From NCBI RefSeq assembly GCF_009729855.1, contig NZ_WODA01000014.1, positions 1 to 64,000 of the forward strand: a stretch of 64,000 nt of DNA, in the 5' to 3' direction. The translations under genes were made by a program, and so were the position numbers. Of the stretch, positions 43,092 through 51,442 are shown piece by piece; the stretch's first letter is position 1, and every line of letters starts with the position of its first letter. The notes beneath the pieces are model-generated. The model saw nothing but the letters and a program-made list of their open reading frames with translations, was not told the DNA's origin and did no database searches. The stretch comes from Agromyces luteolus. GTDB taxonomy: Bacteria; Actinomycetota; Actinomycetes; Actinomycetales; Microbacteriaceae.

Positions 43092-43810
43092 TTCGCGCTC
43101 CTGGTGGATCGGGTCGCCGGCTGCGTCGTCGCGAAGCCGCGCTCGCTGGCGTAGTCGGCGAGGGACTCGCGGAGCATCCGCCTGCCGCGGTGCAGGCGAC
43201 TCATCACGGTCCCGATCGGGGTGTTCATCATGTCGGCGATCTCCTGGTAGGAGAATCCCTCGACGTCGGCGAAGTAGACGGCGAGCCGGAAGTCCTCGGG
43301 CAGCGCCTGCAGCGCGTCCTTGACCGCCGAGTCCGGCAGGTGGTCGATCGCCTCGGCCTCGGCCGAGCGGCTCGACGCCGCCGTGGTCGACTCGGCGCCG
43401 CCGAGCTGCCAGTCCTCGAGGTCGTCGATCGTGCCCTGGTAGGGCTCGCGCTGCTTCTTGCGGTAGCTGTTGATGAAGGTGTTCGTGAGGATCCGGTACA
43501 GCCACGCCTTGAGGTTGGTGCCCTGCTTGAACGACGCGAACGCCGCGTAGGCCTTCACGAACGTCTCCTGCACGAGGTCCTGCGCGTCGGCCGGGTTCTT
43601 CGTCATCCGCAGGGCGGCCGCGTAGAGCTGGTCGATGAACGGCAGCGCCTGCTCCTCGAACAGCGCGCCGAGGTCGCGCGTCTCATCGTCGGGCCGCTCG
43701 CCGGTCAGCGCCTCGTCGGCAGGGGTCGCAGTGTCGTCGCCGCTCATCAGGGGCCATCCTAGATCGTCGGTCTCCGAGACGACCGGGCGATCGAGTATCG
43801 CGAGTGACAC
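43088..43810 (-). CDS. sigR: SigR/SigH-type ECF sigma factor, redox stress
   Basis: 240 aa from GTG 43810 or 219 aa from ATG 43747. Region 2 runs [32 protein letters not shown]; region 4 is [44 protein letters not shown], closest to the SigR/SigH/SigE-type thiol-stress group. Two starts seem served by two promoters: a leaderless TAGGAT for ATG 43747 and a canonical SigR promoter with GGAAGGAG for GTG 43810. Streptomyces SigR is known to have a longer unstable isoform made from its own promoter. Confidence 0.88.
   Translation of the reverse strand: MSLAILDRPVVSETDDLGWPLMSGDDTATPADEALTGERPDDETRDLGALFEEQALPFIDQLYAAALRMTKNPADAQDLVQETFVKAYAAFASFKQGTNLKAWLYRILTNTFINSYRKKQREPYQGTIDDLEDWQLGGAESTTAASSRSAEAEAIDHLPDSAVKDALQALPEDFRLAVYFADVEGFSYQEIADMMNTPIGTVMSRLHRGRRMLRESLADYASERGFATTQPATRSTRSAK
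43756..43761 (-). promoter_or_regulatory. -10 (TAGGAT) for the short SigR form
   Basis: TAGGAT ends 8 nt before ATG 43747, so the transcript would be leaderless or have a leader of one or two nt. It lies within the coding region of the long form. Confidence 0.45.
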
Positions 43811-43838
43811 GCACCGACTCCTTCCTGCTCTCGGACGC

Positions 43839-43844
43839 TACTGT
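43839..43844 (+). promoter_or_regulatory. -10 (TACTGT) of aroA
   Basis: Nine nt upstream of ATG 43854. It lies close to the predicted start of the divergent SigR-dependent transcript, so the promoters may interfere. Confidence 0.4.
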
Positions 43845-43848
43845 TGGT

Positions 43849-43874
43849 AACCGATGCAGATCTCGAGGTATTCC
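43849..43874 (-). promoter_or_regulatory. SigR-dependent promoter (GGAAT-N18-GTT)
   Basis: On the minus strand GGAAT (43874-43870), exactly 18 nt, then GTT (43851-43849) matches the SigR/SigH consensus GGAAT-N18-GTT. The start should fall near 43842, with GGAAGGAG (43825-43818) 7 nt before GTG 43810. The -35 lies inside aroA codons 6-7. Confidence 0.75.
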
Positions 43875-45224
43875 GCGCCGGAGTTCGATCCGTACGGCGA
43901 CAACCGCCAGACCGAGACGGATGACGGATGGCGCGCGCCCGTGGCATCCGGCCCGCTCTCGGCCTCGCTCTCCCTGCCCGGTTCGAAGTCGCTCACGAAC
44001 CGCGAGCTGGTCCTCGCCGCCCTCGCCGACGGGCCGTCGACACTGCGTGCGCCGCTCTGGTCGCGCGACAGCGAGCTCATGGTCGAGGGCCTGCGCGCAC
44101 TCGGCGTCGGGTTCGAGCGGATGCCTGGTGCCGGCGGGTTCGGCGACGACCTCCGCGTGACGCCAGCCGACGAGCTGTTCGGGTCGACCACGATCGACTG
44201 CGGCCTCGCGGGCACGGTCATGCGGTTCCTCCCCGCCGTGGCGGCGCTCGCCCTCGGACCGACGACGTTCGACGGCGACGCGTCCGCCTACCGCCGCCCG
44301 ATGCGCGGGGTCATCGAGGGCCTGCGCGGGATCGGCGTCGACCTCGACGACGACGGCCGCTGGGCGCTGCCGTTCACCGTGCACGGAACGGGACGGGTCG
44401 AGGGCGGCGAGCTCACGATCGACGCGTCGGCCTCGAGCCAGTTCGTCTCCGGGCTGCTCCTGTCGGCGCCCCGGTTCGAGCGCGGCCTCGACCTCACGCA
44501 CTCGGGCGAGCGGCTGCCGAGCCTGCCGCACATCGAGATGACGATCGACACGCTCGCGCGGCGGGGCGTCGAGGTCGAGCAGCCCTCGGTCGGCCGCTGG
44601 CGCGTGGCGCCCGGCCCGATCGCCGCGCGCGACGTCGACATCGAGCCCGACCTGTCGAACGCGGCGCCCTTCCTGGTCGCCGCGCTCGTCGCGGGCGGCT
44701 CGGTCACGATCTCGGGCTGGCCCGGCGAGACGACCCAGGTCGGCGCGCAGCTGGCCGACCTCCTCCCCCGGTTCGGCGCCCGCGTCGAGCGCGCGGGCGA
44801 CCGGCTCACCGTGCACGCGGCCGAGCCGACGGCGAGCGGCGGCCGCGGCATCCGCGGGGTCGAGCTCGACCTGTCGGAGGCGGGCGAGCTCGTCCCGAAC
44901 CTCGTCGCGCTCGCGGCGTTCGCCGACGAGCCGAGCACCATCACCGGGATCGGGCACATCCGCCACCACGAGACCGACCGCCTCGCCGCGCTCGCGGCCG
45001 AGCTGAACGGCCTCGGCGGGCGCGTCGCCGAGCTCGAGGACGGCCTGCGCATCGAGCCGGCGCCGCTCCACGGCGGCGAGTGGAGGGCCTACGAGGACCA
45101 CCGCATGGCGACGACCGGCGCGATCGTCGGACTCGCGGTCGACGGCGTCGTCGTCGACGACATCGGCTCGACGTCGAAGACGCTCCCCCAGTTCACCGAG
45201 CTCTGGGAGCGGATGCTCGGATGA
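43854..45224 (+). CDS. aroA: 3-phosphoshikimate 1-carboxyvinyltransferase (EPSP synthase)
   Basis: 456 aa. LPGSKSLTNRELVLAALADG carries the conserved Lys, and CGLAGTVMRFLPAVAAL, YRRPMRG, SASSQFVSGLLL, GERLPSLPHIEMT and EDHRMATTGAIVGL are all standard. It catalyses the sixth step of the shikimate pathway. An N-terminal extension of about 35 residues precedes the core. rsgA follows with an ATGA overlap. Confidence 0.95.
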   Translation: MQISRYSAPEFDPYGDNRQTETDDGWRAPVASGPLSASLSLPGSKSLTNRELVLAALADGPSTLRAPLWSRDSELMVEGLRALGVGFERMPGAGGFGDDLRVTPADELFGSTTIDCGLAGTVMRFLPAVAALALGPTTFDGDASAYRRPMRGVIEGLRGIGVDLDDDGRWALPFTVHGTGRVEGGELTIDASASSQFVSGLLLSAPRFERGLDLTHSGERLPSLPHIEMTIDTLARRGVEVEQPSVGRWRVAPGPIAARDVDIEPDLSNAAPFLVAALVAGGSVTISGWPGETTQVGAQLADLLPRFGARVERAGDRLTVHAAEPTASGGRGIRGVELDLSEAGELVPNLVALAAFADEPSTITGIGHIRHHETDRLAALAAELNGLGGRVAELEDGLRIEPAPLHGGEWRAYEDHRMATTGAIVGLAVDGVVVDDIGSTSKTLPQFTELWERMLG

Positions 45225-46261
45225 GCTGGTGGGACACGGACGACGAGGACGAGGAGTACGAGGAGTACGACGAGGCCGACGTCCGGATCCGCCCGAACCG
45301 CCGGGGCAGCCGGCCCCGCACCAAGGTGCGTCCCGAGCACGCCGACGCCGAGACCGGCTTCGTGCTCGGCGTCGATCGGGGCCGGTACACCGTGCTCGTC
45401 GACGAGGGAGACCCCGATGAGCGCGAGATCACCGCGGCCCGGGCGAGCGAGCTCCGCCGCAAGTCGGTCGTGACGGGCGACCACGTCGACCTCGTCGGCG
45501 ACACGTCCGGCGACGAGGGCACGCTCGCGCGCATCGTCCGCATCCGGGAGCGCACGACCCTCCTCCGGCGCAGCGCCGACGACACCGACGCCGTCGAGCG
45601 CGTCATCGTCGCGAACGCCGACCAGATGCTCATCGTCATCGCCGCCGCGAACCCCGAGCCGCGCGTCCGCCTCGTCGACCGGTACCTCGTCGCCGCGTAC
45701 GACGCCGGCATCGCCCCGCTCGTGTGCGTCACGAAGACCGACCTCGCCGACCCGGCACCGTTCCTCGCGAACTTCGCCGGGCTCGACCTCCCCGTCTTCC
45801 TCAGCCGCACGGACGACATGCCCCTCGACGCGATCTCCGAGCGGCTCGTCGGGCATCGCACGGTGTTCGTCGGCCACTCGGGCGTCGGCAAGTCGACGCT
45901 CGTCAACGCGCTGGTGCCCGATGCGAACCGCGCGACCGGGCACGTGAACGTCGTCACGGGTCGCGGGCGACATACGTCGTCGTCGACGGTATCGCTGCGG
46001 CTCGACCACGACGGCCGGACCGGCTGGGTCATCGACACCCCGGGCGTGCGTTCGTTCGGGCTCGGCCACGTCGACCCCGCCAACATCCTCGGCGCGTTCG
46101 CCGACCTCGCCCGCGTCGCGGAGGACTGCCCGCGCGGGTGCACGCACCTGCCCGACTCCCCCGACTGCGCGATCATCGAGGCGGTCGAGGCCGGCGAGCT
46201 CGGCGAGTCGGGTCGCGTGCGCCTCGACTCGCTCCAGCGCCTGCTCGCGACGTTCGCCTGA
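45221..46261 (+). CDS. rsgA: Ribosome small-subunit-dependent GTPase A
   Basis: 346 aa. A very acidic N-terminus (DTDDEDEEYEEYDEAD) precedes an OB fold. The GTPase motifs are circularly permuted, as in RsgA: TKTD (G4), then GHSGVGKST (G1), then DTPG (G3). The C-terminal zinc knuckle is C-PRG-C-T-H-LPDSPD-C. It acts in 30S subunit maturation. Coupled to aroA by ATGA, an arrangement common in actinobacteria. Confidence 0.93.
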   Translation: MSWWDTDDEDEEYEEYDEADVRIRPNRRGSRPRTKVRPEHADAETGFVLGVDRGRYTVLVDEGDPDEREITAARASELRRKSVVTGDHVDLVGDTSGDEGTLARIVRIRERTTLLRRSADDTDAVERVIVANADQMLIVIAAANPEPRVRLVDRYLVAAYDAGIAPLVCVTKTDLADPAPFLANFAGLDLPVFLSRTDDMPLDAISERLVGHRTVFVGHSGVGKSTLVNALVPDANRATGHVNVVTGRGRHTSSSTVSLRLDHDGRTGWVIDTPGVRSFGLGHVDPANILGAFADLARVAEDCPRGCTHLPDSPDCAIIEAVEAGELGESGRVRLDSLQRLLATFA

Positions 46262-46270
46262 GTCCACGGG

Positions 46271-46308
46271 CGGATGCCTCCCGCGGCTCGCGCGGCACGC
46301 GGCATCCG
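46271..46308. terminator. Hairpin after rsgA
   Basis: CGGATGCC (46271-46278) and GGCATCCG (46301-46308) enclose an inner CCGCG/CGCGG stem. Confidence 0.5.
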
Positions 46309-46330
46309 TCGCCCTGCCTACGATTGGGAC

Positions 46331-46807
46331 ATGACCGACGTACGACTCGCGGCCGGCGACCTCGCGCCCGACTTCACCCTCCCCGACCAGGACGGCTCGC
46401 CCGTCACCCTCTCGTCCCTCCGCGGACAGCGGGTCGTGCTCTACTTCTACCCCGCCGCGATGACGCCGGGATGCACGACCGAGGCCTGCGACTTCCGCGA
46501 CAGCCTGAACTCGTTCGCGGGCGCCGGCGTGCGGGTCGTCGGCGTCTCGAAGGACGACGTCCCGAAGCTCAAGGAGTTCGCCGAGCGCGACGGCCTGAAC
46601 TTCCCGCTGCTCTCGGACACCGACCTCGCCGTCCAGCAGGCGTACGGCGCCTGGGGCGAGAAGCAGCTCTACGGCAAGACCGTCACGGGTTCCATCCGCT
46701 CGACCTTCCTCGTCGACGAGGAGGGCCGGATCGCCAAGCCGATGTACAACGTCAAGGCGACGGGTCACGTGGCCCGGATCCGCAAGGAGCTCGGCCTCGA
46801 CGGCTGA
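46331..46807 (+). CDS. bcp: Thioredoxin-dependent peroxiredoxin (BCP type)
   Basis: 158 aa from ATG 46331, with TACGAT 6 nt upstream (leaderless). Peroxidatic Cys48 in MTPGCTTEACDF and resolving Cys53 five residues on are the atypical 2-Cys BCP arrangement. It reduces hydroperoxides with thioredoxin. Proximity to sigR may be coincidental; I saw no SigR promoter before it. Confidence 0.9.
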   Translation: MTDVRLAAGDLAPDFTLPDQDGSPVTLSSLRGQRVVLYFYPAAMTPGCTTEACDFRDSLNSFAGAGVRVVGVSKDDVPKLKEFAERDGLNFPLLSDTDLAVQQAYGAWGEKQLYGKTVTGSIRSTFLVDEEGRIAKPMYNVKATGHVARIRKELGLDG

Positions 46808-46828
46808 GCCGAGCATCGTCCCGCGTCA

Positions 46829-46863
46829 CGAGGGCGGTCGCCGCACCGCGGCGGCCGCCCTCG
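46829..46863. terminator. Bidirectional terminator
   Basis: CGAGGGCGG (46829-46837) pairs with CCGCCCTCG (46855-46863), with a further inner CCGC/GCGG stem. It lies between convergent bcp and the small membrane protein gene. Confidence 0.6.
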
Positions 46864-46888
46864 ACGTCTCGGGGCGGGCCGAGCCCGG

Positions 46889-47296
46889 TCAGGCGGCCGG
46901 CGCGTCCTCCGGCCGGGCGTAGAGGTCGCGCACGGGCGGCCAGAGCAGCAGGCCGATCACCGTGATCGCCGGGACGAGCAGCACCCATCCCACGTCGGCA
47001 CGGGCGAACAGGCCCTGGAACGCGCCGACGGCGATCGACAGCTGGAGCACCTGCCAGACGATCGCGGCGGCGCGCGACCACGGCGCCCGGCGAACGGATG
47101 CCACGGCGATCGCCGTCACCCAGGCCGCGGCGATCGCGACCAGCACGACCAGCGCGACGGCCGTCGCGAACGAGGACGGCTGCAGCACGAGGAGGTCGAC
47201 GACGAGCCACACGAGGACGGCGACGAGCGCTCCGGCCTCGGCGAAGAGCAGTGCGACGACGGTCACGAAGGCGGCGCGCACGCCGCCCGCATTCAC
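46889..47296 (-). CDS. Hypothetical small membrane protein
   Basis: 135 aa from GTG 47296, 6 nt after GGGAG; ATG 47302 abuts the GGGAG and is less likely. Four hydrophobic segments (about 8-35, 41-62, 72-95 and 100-118) with short loops and an acidic tail. Found beside whiB. I do not recognise a family; similar four-helix proteins are common near cell-division and WhiB genes in actinobacteria. Confidence 0.65.
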   Translation of the reverse strand: MNAGGVRAAFVTVVALLFAEAGALVAVLVWLVVDLLVLQPSSFATAVALVVLVAIAAAWVTAIAVASVRRAPWSRAAAIVWQVLQLSIAVGAFQGLFARADVGWVLLVPAITVIGLLLWPPVRDLYARPEDAPAA

Positions 47297-47360
47297 AGGC
47301 ATCTCCCGAAGAGCACTCTTGATTCGCTTCCCTCGCTATGCGACCATTTACAAGGCCGAA

Positions 47361-47390
47361 TTGATGCTCACAGGGACGTGAGCCGATCGT
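47361..47390 (+). promoter_or_regulatory. whiB promoter with operator-like repeat in the spacer
   Basis: TTGATG (47361-47366), an 18-nt spacer and GATCGT (47385-47390). The spacer is almost exactly filled by GCTCAC-agggac-GTGAGC (47366-47383), a perfect inverted repeat. The leader is about 100 nt long. Confidence 0.45.
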
Positions 47391-47435
47391 CTCCCACGAT
47401 CCTACTTCCCGAGATTCGGCTTTCCCCCTGCAGCA

Positions 47436-47452
47436 CCGCCGGTTTCCGGCGG
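47436..47452. promoter_or_regulatory. Hairpin in the whiB leader
   Basis: CCGCCGG, TTT, CCGGCGG: a perfect 7-bp stem 46 nt upstream of the whiB ATG. It could attenuate transcription or protect the mRNA. Confidence 0.45.
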
Positions 47453-47498
47453 CGCACGCGTGCGTCCGCTGCGAACCGATGAAACAAGGAGCATCTCC

Positions 47499-47747
47499 AT
47501 GGATTGGCGCGACAAAGCCGCCTGCCTCACCGCCGACCCCGAACTCTTCTTCCCCGTCGGCAACACCGGTCCGGCCGTCGACCAGATCGAGAAGGCCAAG
47601 GCGGTCTGCGCCCGATGCACCGTCACCGAGATCTGCCTGCAGTACGCCCTCGAGACCGGTCAGGACTCGGGCGTCTGGGGCGGGCTCAGCGAGGATGAGC
47701 GCCGCGCCCTGAAGCGCCGCGCCGCCCGCGCACGTCGCGCCGGCTGA
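47499..47747 (+). CDS. whiB: WhiB family redox-sensing transcriptional regulator
   Basis: 82 aa, closest to WhiB1. The four [4Fe-4S] ligands are C9, C37, C40 and C46; GVWGG (the G-W-G turn) and the basic C-terminal KRRAARARR tail follow. WhiB1 proteins bind the primary sigma factor and are essential in mycobacteria. ATG 47499 has AAGGAG 7 nt upstream. A promoter with an internal inverted repeat and a leader hairpin suggest controlled expression. Confidence 0.92.
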   Translation: MDWRDKAACLTADPELFFPVGNTGPAVDQIEKAKAVCARCTVTEICLQYALETGQDSGVWGGLSEDERRALKRRAARARRAG

Positions 47748-47845
47748 GGCCGGCGCGCACCGCGCGTCCGGGCTCCGACGACCCGAGGTCGTCCCCGACG
47801 GAGCCGAGCCCCCGCAGGCCGCGCACCTCCCCGCAGCACCCGGAC

Positions 47846-47879
47846 CGGACGGCACCCGCGATCGCGCGGGTGCCGTCCG
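47846..47879. terminator. Bidirectional terminator
   Basis: CGGACGGCACCCGCG (47846-47860) pairs perfectly over 15 bp with 47865-47879 around ATCG. It separates convergent whiB and the sensor kinase gene. Confidence 0.75.
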
Positions 47880-47890
47880 CACGTCCGGCG

Positions 47891-49384
47891 TCAGGCCTTC
47901 GTGATCCAGCGCAGCGGGACCTCGATGGTCACCTCGGTGCCGCTGCCGACGACCGTGTGCCAGTCGATCGTCCCGCCGAGCTCGCCCTGGATGAGCGTGC
48001 GGACGATCTGGGTCCCGAGGCCCTCGCCGACCTTGCCCTCGGGCAGGCCCGATCCGCTGTCGCGCACCTGGACGCTGAGCACGGTCTCCGAGCGGTTCGC
48101 GATGACCTCCACGTCGCCCTCCTGACCGGCGAGGCCGTGCTCGACGGCGTTCGTGACGAGCTCCGTGAGCGCGAGCGCGAGCGGCGTGGCGTACTCGCTC
48201 GGCAGCACCCCGAACGTGCCCGACTTCTTCGGGTGGGCGGTCGTGTTGTGCGCCGCCGCCACCTCGGCGACGAGGAGCAGTGCGCGGTCGAACACCTCGT
48301 CGAAGTCGACGTTCTGGGTGAGCCCCTCGGAGAGGGTGTCGTGCACGACCGCGATGGCGCCGACGCGGCGCATGGCCTGCGTGAGCGCGTCGCGCGCCTC
48401 GTCGGAGTGCGTGCGACGCGCCTGGATGCGCAGGAGCGACGCGACCGTCTGGAGGTTGTTCTTCACGCGGTGGTGGATCTCGCGGATCGTCGCGTCCTTG
48501 GTGATGAGCTCCTGCTCCTGGTGGCGGAGCTCGGTCACGTCGCGCGTGAGCACGATCGCGCCCGTCCGCTCGCCCCGGCGTCGGATCGGGATGGCGCGGA
48601 GCGACACGGTGACGCCGCGCGACTCGACGTCGGTGCGCCACGGCGCCCGGCCGGTCACCACGAGCGGGAGCGACTCGTCGACGTCGAGCTTGCCGCTCAG
48701 CAGGCGCGTCGCGACCTCGGCCAGCGACTGCCCCTCGAGCTCGTCGTCGAAGCCCATGCGGTTGAACGCCGACAGCGCGTTGGGGCTCGCGAAGGTGGTC
48801 ACGCCGTCGACGTCGAGCCGGATCAGGCCGTCGGAGGCGCGGGGGGCTCCTCTGCGCGGACCGGTCGGCGCCCCGAGGTCCGGGAAGTCGCCCGAGGCGA
48901 TCATCTGGAACAGCTCGTCCGCGCAGTCGTTGAAGGTGAGCTCCTGCCGGCTCGGGGTGCGCGTCGAGCCGAGGTTCGTGTGCCTCGTGATCACGGCGAC
49001 CGGGTCGGGCGCGAGCGCCGTGCCCGTCACCGAGAGCCGGCGCATCACGGGCACCGCGCGCACGCGGGTCGGCATCTCCTCGTACCAGTCGGGGGCCGAC
49101 GACTCCTGGATCGTGCGCGAACCGAAGGCCTCCGAGACGAGGTCCCGCCACTCGCTCCGGATGCCCTGGCCGACGAAGTCGCGGTAGAACAGCGTCGCGG
49201 CGCTCGACGGGCGCGAGTGTGCGACCGCGACGAAGCCGTCGTCGCCGGAGGGCACCCACAGCACGATGTCGGCGAAGGCGAGGTCGGCGAGCAGCTGGAG
49301 GTCGCCGACGAGCATGTGCAGCCAGTCGACGTCGGCCTGGCTGCTGCGCCCCTGGGCGAGGACGAGGTCACTGAGGGTCGACAC
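47891..49384 (-). CDS. pdtaS: PdtaS-like sensor histidine kinase (HisKA_2/HWE type)
   Basis: 497 aa from GTG 49384, with TACGCT 6 nt upstream (leaderless). A GAF domain (about 1-150) and a PAS domain (about 185-290) are cytoplasmic; no membrane helix. HisKA_2 is REIHHRVKNNLQTVASLLRIQARR with the phospho-His near 304. The ATPase domain has ELVTNAVEHG, DSGSGLPEG and GLGTQIV. In mycobacteria PdtaS phosphorylates the ANTAR regulator PdtaR, whose gene is not here. Confidence 0.88.
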   Translation of the reverse strand: MSTLSDLVLAQGRSSQADVDWLHMLVGDLQLLADLAFADIVLWVPSGDDGFVAVAHSRPSSAATLFYRDFVGQGIRSEWRDLVSEAFGSRTIQESSAPDWYEEMPTRVRAVPVMRRLSVTGTALAPDPVAVITRHTNLGSTRTPSRQELTFNDCADELFQMIASGDFPDLGAPTGPRRGAPRASDGLIRLDVDGVTTFASPNALSAFNRMGFDDELEGQSLAEVATRLLSGKLDVDESLPLVVTGRAPWRTDVESRGVTVSLRAIPIRRRGERTGAIVLTRDVTELRHQEQELITKDATIREIHHRVKNNLQTVASLLRIQARRTHSDEARDALTQAMRRVGAIAVVHDTLSEGLTQNVDFDEVFDRALLLVAEVAAAHNTTAHPKKSGTFGVLPSEYATPLALALTELVTNAVEHGLAGQEGDVEVIANRSETVLSVQVRDSGSGLPEGKVGEGLGTQIVRTLIQGELGGTIDWHTVVGSGTEVTIEVPLRWITKA

Positions 49385-49414
49385 GGGTCAAGCGTACCCA
49401 CCCGAGCGGACGGC

Positions 49415-50680
49415 TCAGGCCGCCGCCGTGCGCCGGCGCAGGGCTCCGAAGGCCGCCCGCCCACGCCCCCGCTCGACCGGCGGCGGGAGCAGACGCTCGT
49501 CGACGTACGCCCGCAGTGCGGCCCGGAGCGGTGATCGCGGTGCCGCGTCGCGGAGCGTGCGCGCGGTGAGGATCGCCGCATCCGCCGCCCGCCCGTCGTG
49601 CGGGAGCAGGACGGCGTCCGCGAGCCCGGCGAAGCGGCGCAGCGTCTGCCGCACCTGGGCGTGGGCGTCGATCCCCAGCGCGCTGGTGCGGACGCGGTTC
49701 ACCACGACGTCGATGCGGTCGGGATCGACGTGCTCGACCAGTTCGGCGTGTCCGCGGAGGAGTCGGGACAGGCCGACGGGGTCGGCGAGTCCGACGGCCA
49801 CGACCCGGTCGGCCGCACCGAGGGCGGCGAAGGTCGCGGCGTTGCGGCGCGGCGCGAACGGGTCGCTGGTGAGCTCCTCGTCGCGTTCGAGGCTGAAGCC
49901 GACGTCGACGACGACGAACTCGAATCGCGCCCGCATGACCCGCAGCGCCTCGGTCACTCGCTCCTGCGAGAGCTCGGGCCAGCGGCTCGGGCCGACGAGT
50001 CCGGTGAACACGTCGAACGACGCCCTCGGTGACGAGTAGCGCTGGGCGATGCGCTCGAGCTCGACGCGATCGAGGGCGCCCGATCCGGCGAGCCGGCACG
50101 CCGAGGCGAACCCCGGCGCCTCGTCGAGAAGCCCCAGGGTCGGCGCGATCGCCCCGCCGTACGGGTCCGCGTCGACGAGCGCCACGAGGTGGCCCGCTGC
50201 GGCGAGTTCGGCGGCCAGGCCCACGGCGGTCGTCGTCCGCCCGGGCGCCCCGGCCGGACCCCACACCGCGACGATGCCGGCGACGTCGGCCCGGCGCGAC
50301 GGGTCGGGCTCGACCCCCGCGTCGCCGAGCCGTGACGGGACGGGCGGCCCGCCCTGGAGCAGTGCCTCGAGCTCGGCGGGATCTGCGTGGGCGTCGAGCA
50401 CCTCGTGCAGTCCGACGCGCTCGGCCTCGGCCCGTTCGCGGTCCGTCGACGCGAGCGCGATCAGTCGGATGCCCCGCTCGTCGCAGGCGGCGAGGAGTTC
50501 CGCGTCGAACGTCGCCGCGCCCGCCCCGACCACGACGACGTCGGGACCCAGCACGTCGAGGCAGTCGAGCACGTCGCGCCGACCGACCACGCGCGCCACG
50601 ATCGTGTGGCCGGCCTCCACGAGGTCGGCGAGGATGCGATCCTCGACGGACGGATCGAGGGCGAGCGCGAGCCGTGCCAT
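49415..50680 (-). CDS. CpaE-like MinD/ParA-family ATPase with atypical P-loop
   Basis: 421 aa. An N-terminal receiver-like domain (about 1-108, CpaE style) without conserved phospho-Asp is followed by the ATPase: GPAGAPGRTTTA (141-152) as P-loop, LVDADPYGGAIAPTLGL as Walker A-prime region and FVVVDVG as Walker B. The Walker lysine is Arg148, and the first lysine of the deviant motif is absent too. CpaE proteins localise Tad pili, but only the SAF gene accompanies it. ATG is coupled to the SAF gene (TGATG). Confidence 0.75.
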   Translation of the reverse strand: MARLALALDPSVEDRILADLVEAGHTIVARVVGRRDVLDCLDVLGPDVVVVGAGAATFDAELLAACDERGIRLIALASTDRERAEAERVGLHEVLDAHADPAELEALLQGGPPVPSRLGDAGVEPDPSRRADVAGIVAVWGPAGAPGRTTTAVGLAAELAAAGHLVALVDADPYGGAIAPTLGLLDEAPGFASACRLAGSGALDRVELERIAQRYSSPRASFDVFTGLVGPSRWPELSQERVTEALRVMRARFEFVVVDVGFSLERDEELTSDPFAPRRNAATFAALGAADRVVAVGLADPVGLSRLLRGHAELVEHVDPDRIDVVVNRVRTSALGIDAHAQVRQTLRRFAGLADAVLLPHDGRAADAAILTARTLRDAAPRSPLRAALRAYVDERLLPPPVERGRGRAAFGALRRRTAAA

Positions 50681-51318
50681 CAGCCGGCGCCCGCCGCGGC
50701 CGCCGACGCCGGGACGAGGTCGATCGCGTCGCCGGACGCGAGCGCCTCGAGCATCGCGGCGGTCTTCGCGCGCGGGATCAGCAGTTCGACGCTCGGCCCG
50801 TCGCCGGCGACCATGCCCTCGGCCTCGAGGACGGCGGCGACCTCGGCGCCGGCCACGAGCACGACCGGCGGCTCGAACACGCCGCGCTCGAGTTCCCCCG
50901 CCGTCCACACGTCGACGACGGCGCCCGGCGCGATCTCGCGCGCGAGCGGACCACGACTCGGCACCACGACGGTCGCAGTCCCGACGTCGTCGACGTCGGC
51001 GACGGATGCCGCGGGAACGAGTTCGCCGCCGAGCACCGTGCGCGTGACCACGAGCCCGTCCTCGGGGACGTCGCCCGGCACGAGGTAGCCGTCGGCGACG
51101 GCGCCGAGCCGCACGGCCTCCACCCGGAGGTCGCCGAGCGTCACGCGGGAGCCGGCGGTGACCGTCGCCGGTGCCACGAGCACCCGGGTCGTGTCGTCGA
51201 GCGCCTCCACCACGGCCCAGACGCCGATCGTCGACCCGGCGACGAGCGCGAGCCCGAGGAGCAGCCGCGGGTCGACCCGCCGCCGCTCGCGTCCCGACCG
51301 CGTCGGACGTTCCGCCAT
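50680..51318 (-). CDS. SAF domain-containing membrane protein (CpaB/FlgA-like)
   Basis: 212 aa from ATG 51318, with GGGAGGAG upstream. A basic N-terminus and one helix (about 19-40) anchor it; the SAF domain (about 50-115) faces outward, with LVAPATVTAGSRVTLGDLRVEAV and LGGELVPAASVADVDD resembling CpaB/RcpC. In Tad systems CpaB assembles the outer part, yet no other Tad gene is near. Coupled to the CpaE-like ATPase gene by TGATG. Confidence 0.72.
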   Translation of the reverse strand: MAERPTRSGRERRRVDPRLLLGLALVAGSTIGVWAVVEALDDTTRVLVAPATVTAGSRVTLGDLRVEAVRLGAVADGYLVPGDVPEDGLVVTRTVLGGELVPAASVADVDDVGTATVVVPSRGPLAREIAPGAVVDVWTAGELERGVFEPPVVLVAGAEVAAVLEAEGMVAGDGPSVELLIPRAKTAAMLEALASGDAIDLVPASAAAAGAG

Positions 51319-51394
51319 CACTGCTCCTCCCGTGGTCGCGGCCGGATCGGCGACCGCCACCCATCGTCGCGGAGTCCGAGAGGACGCCGTGAAG

Positions 51395-51403
51395 TTATCC
51401 ACA
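51395..51403 (+). promoter_or_regulatory. DnaA box (TTATCCACA)
   Basis: A perfect match to the consensus DnaA box in the 124-nt intergenic region before the HTH gene. A second box-like site lies at 52372. Confidence 0.6.
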
Positions 51404-51442
51404 CGACACCCGCCCGTCGCGGCACGCGCCGATACTTGAGGG

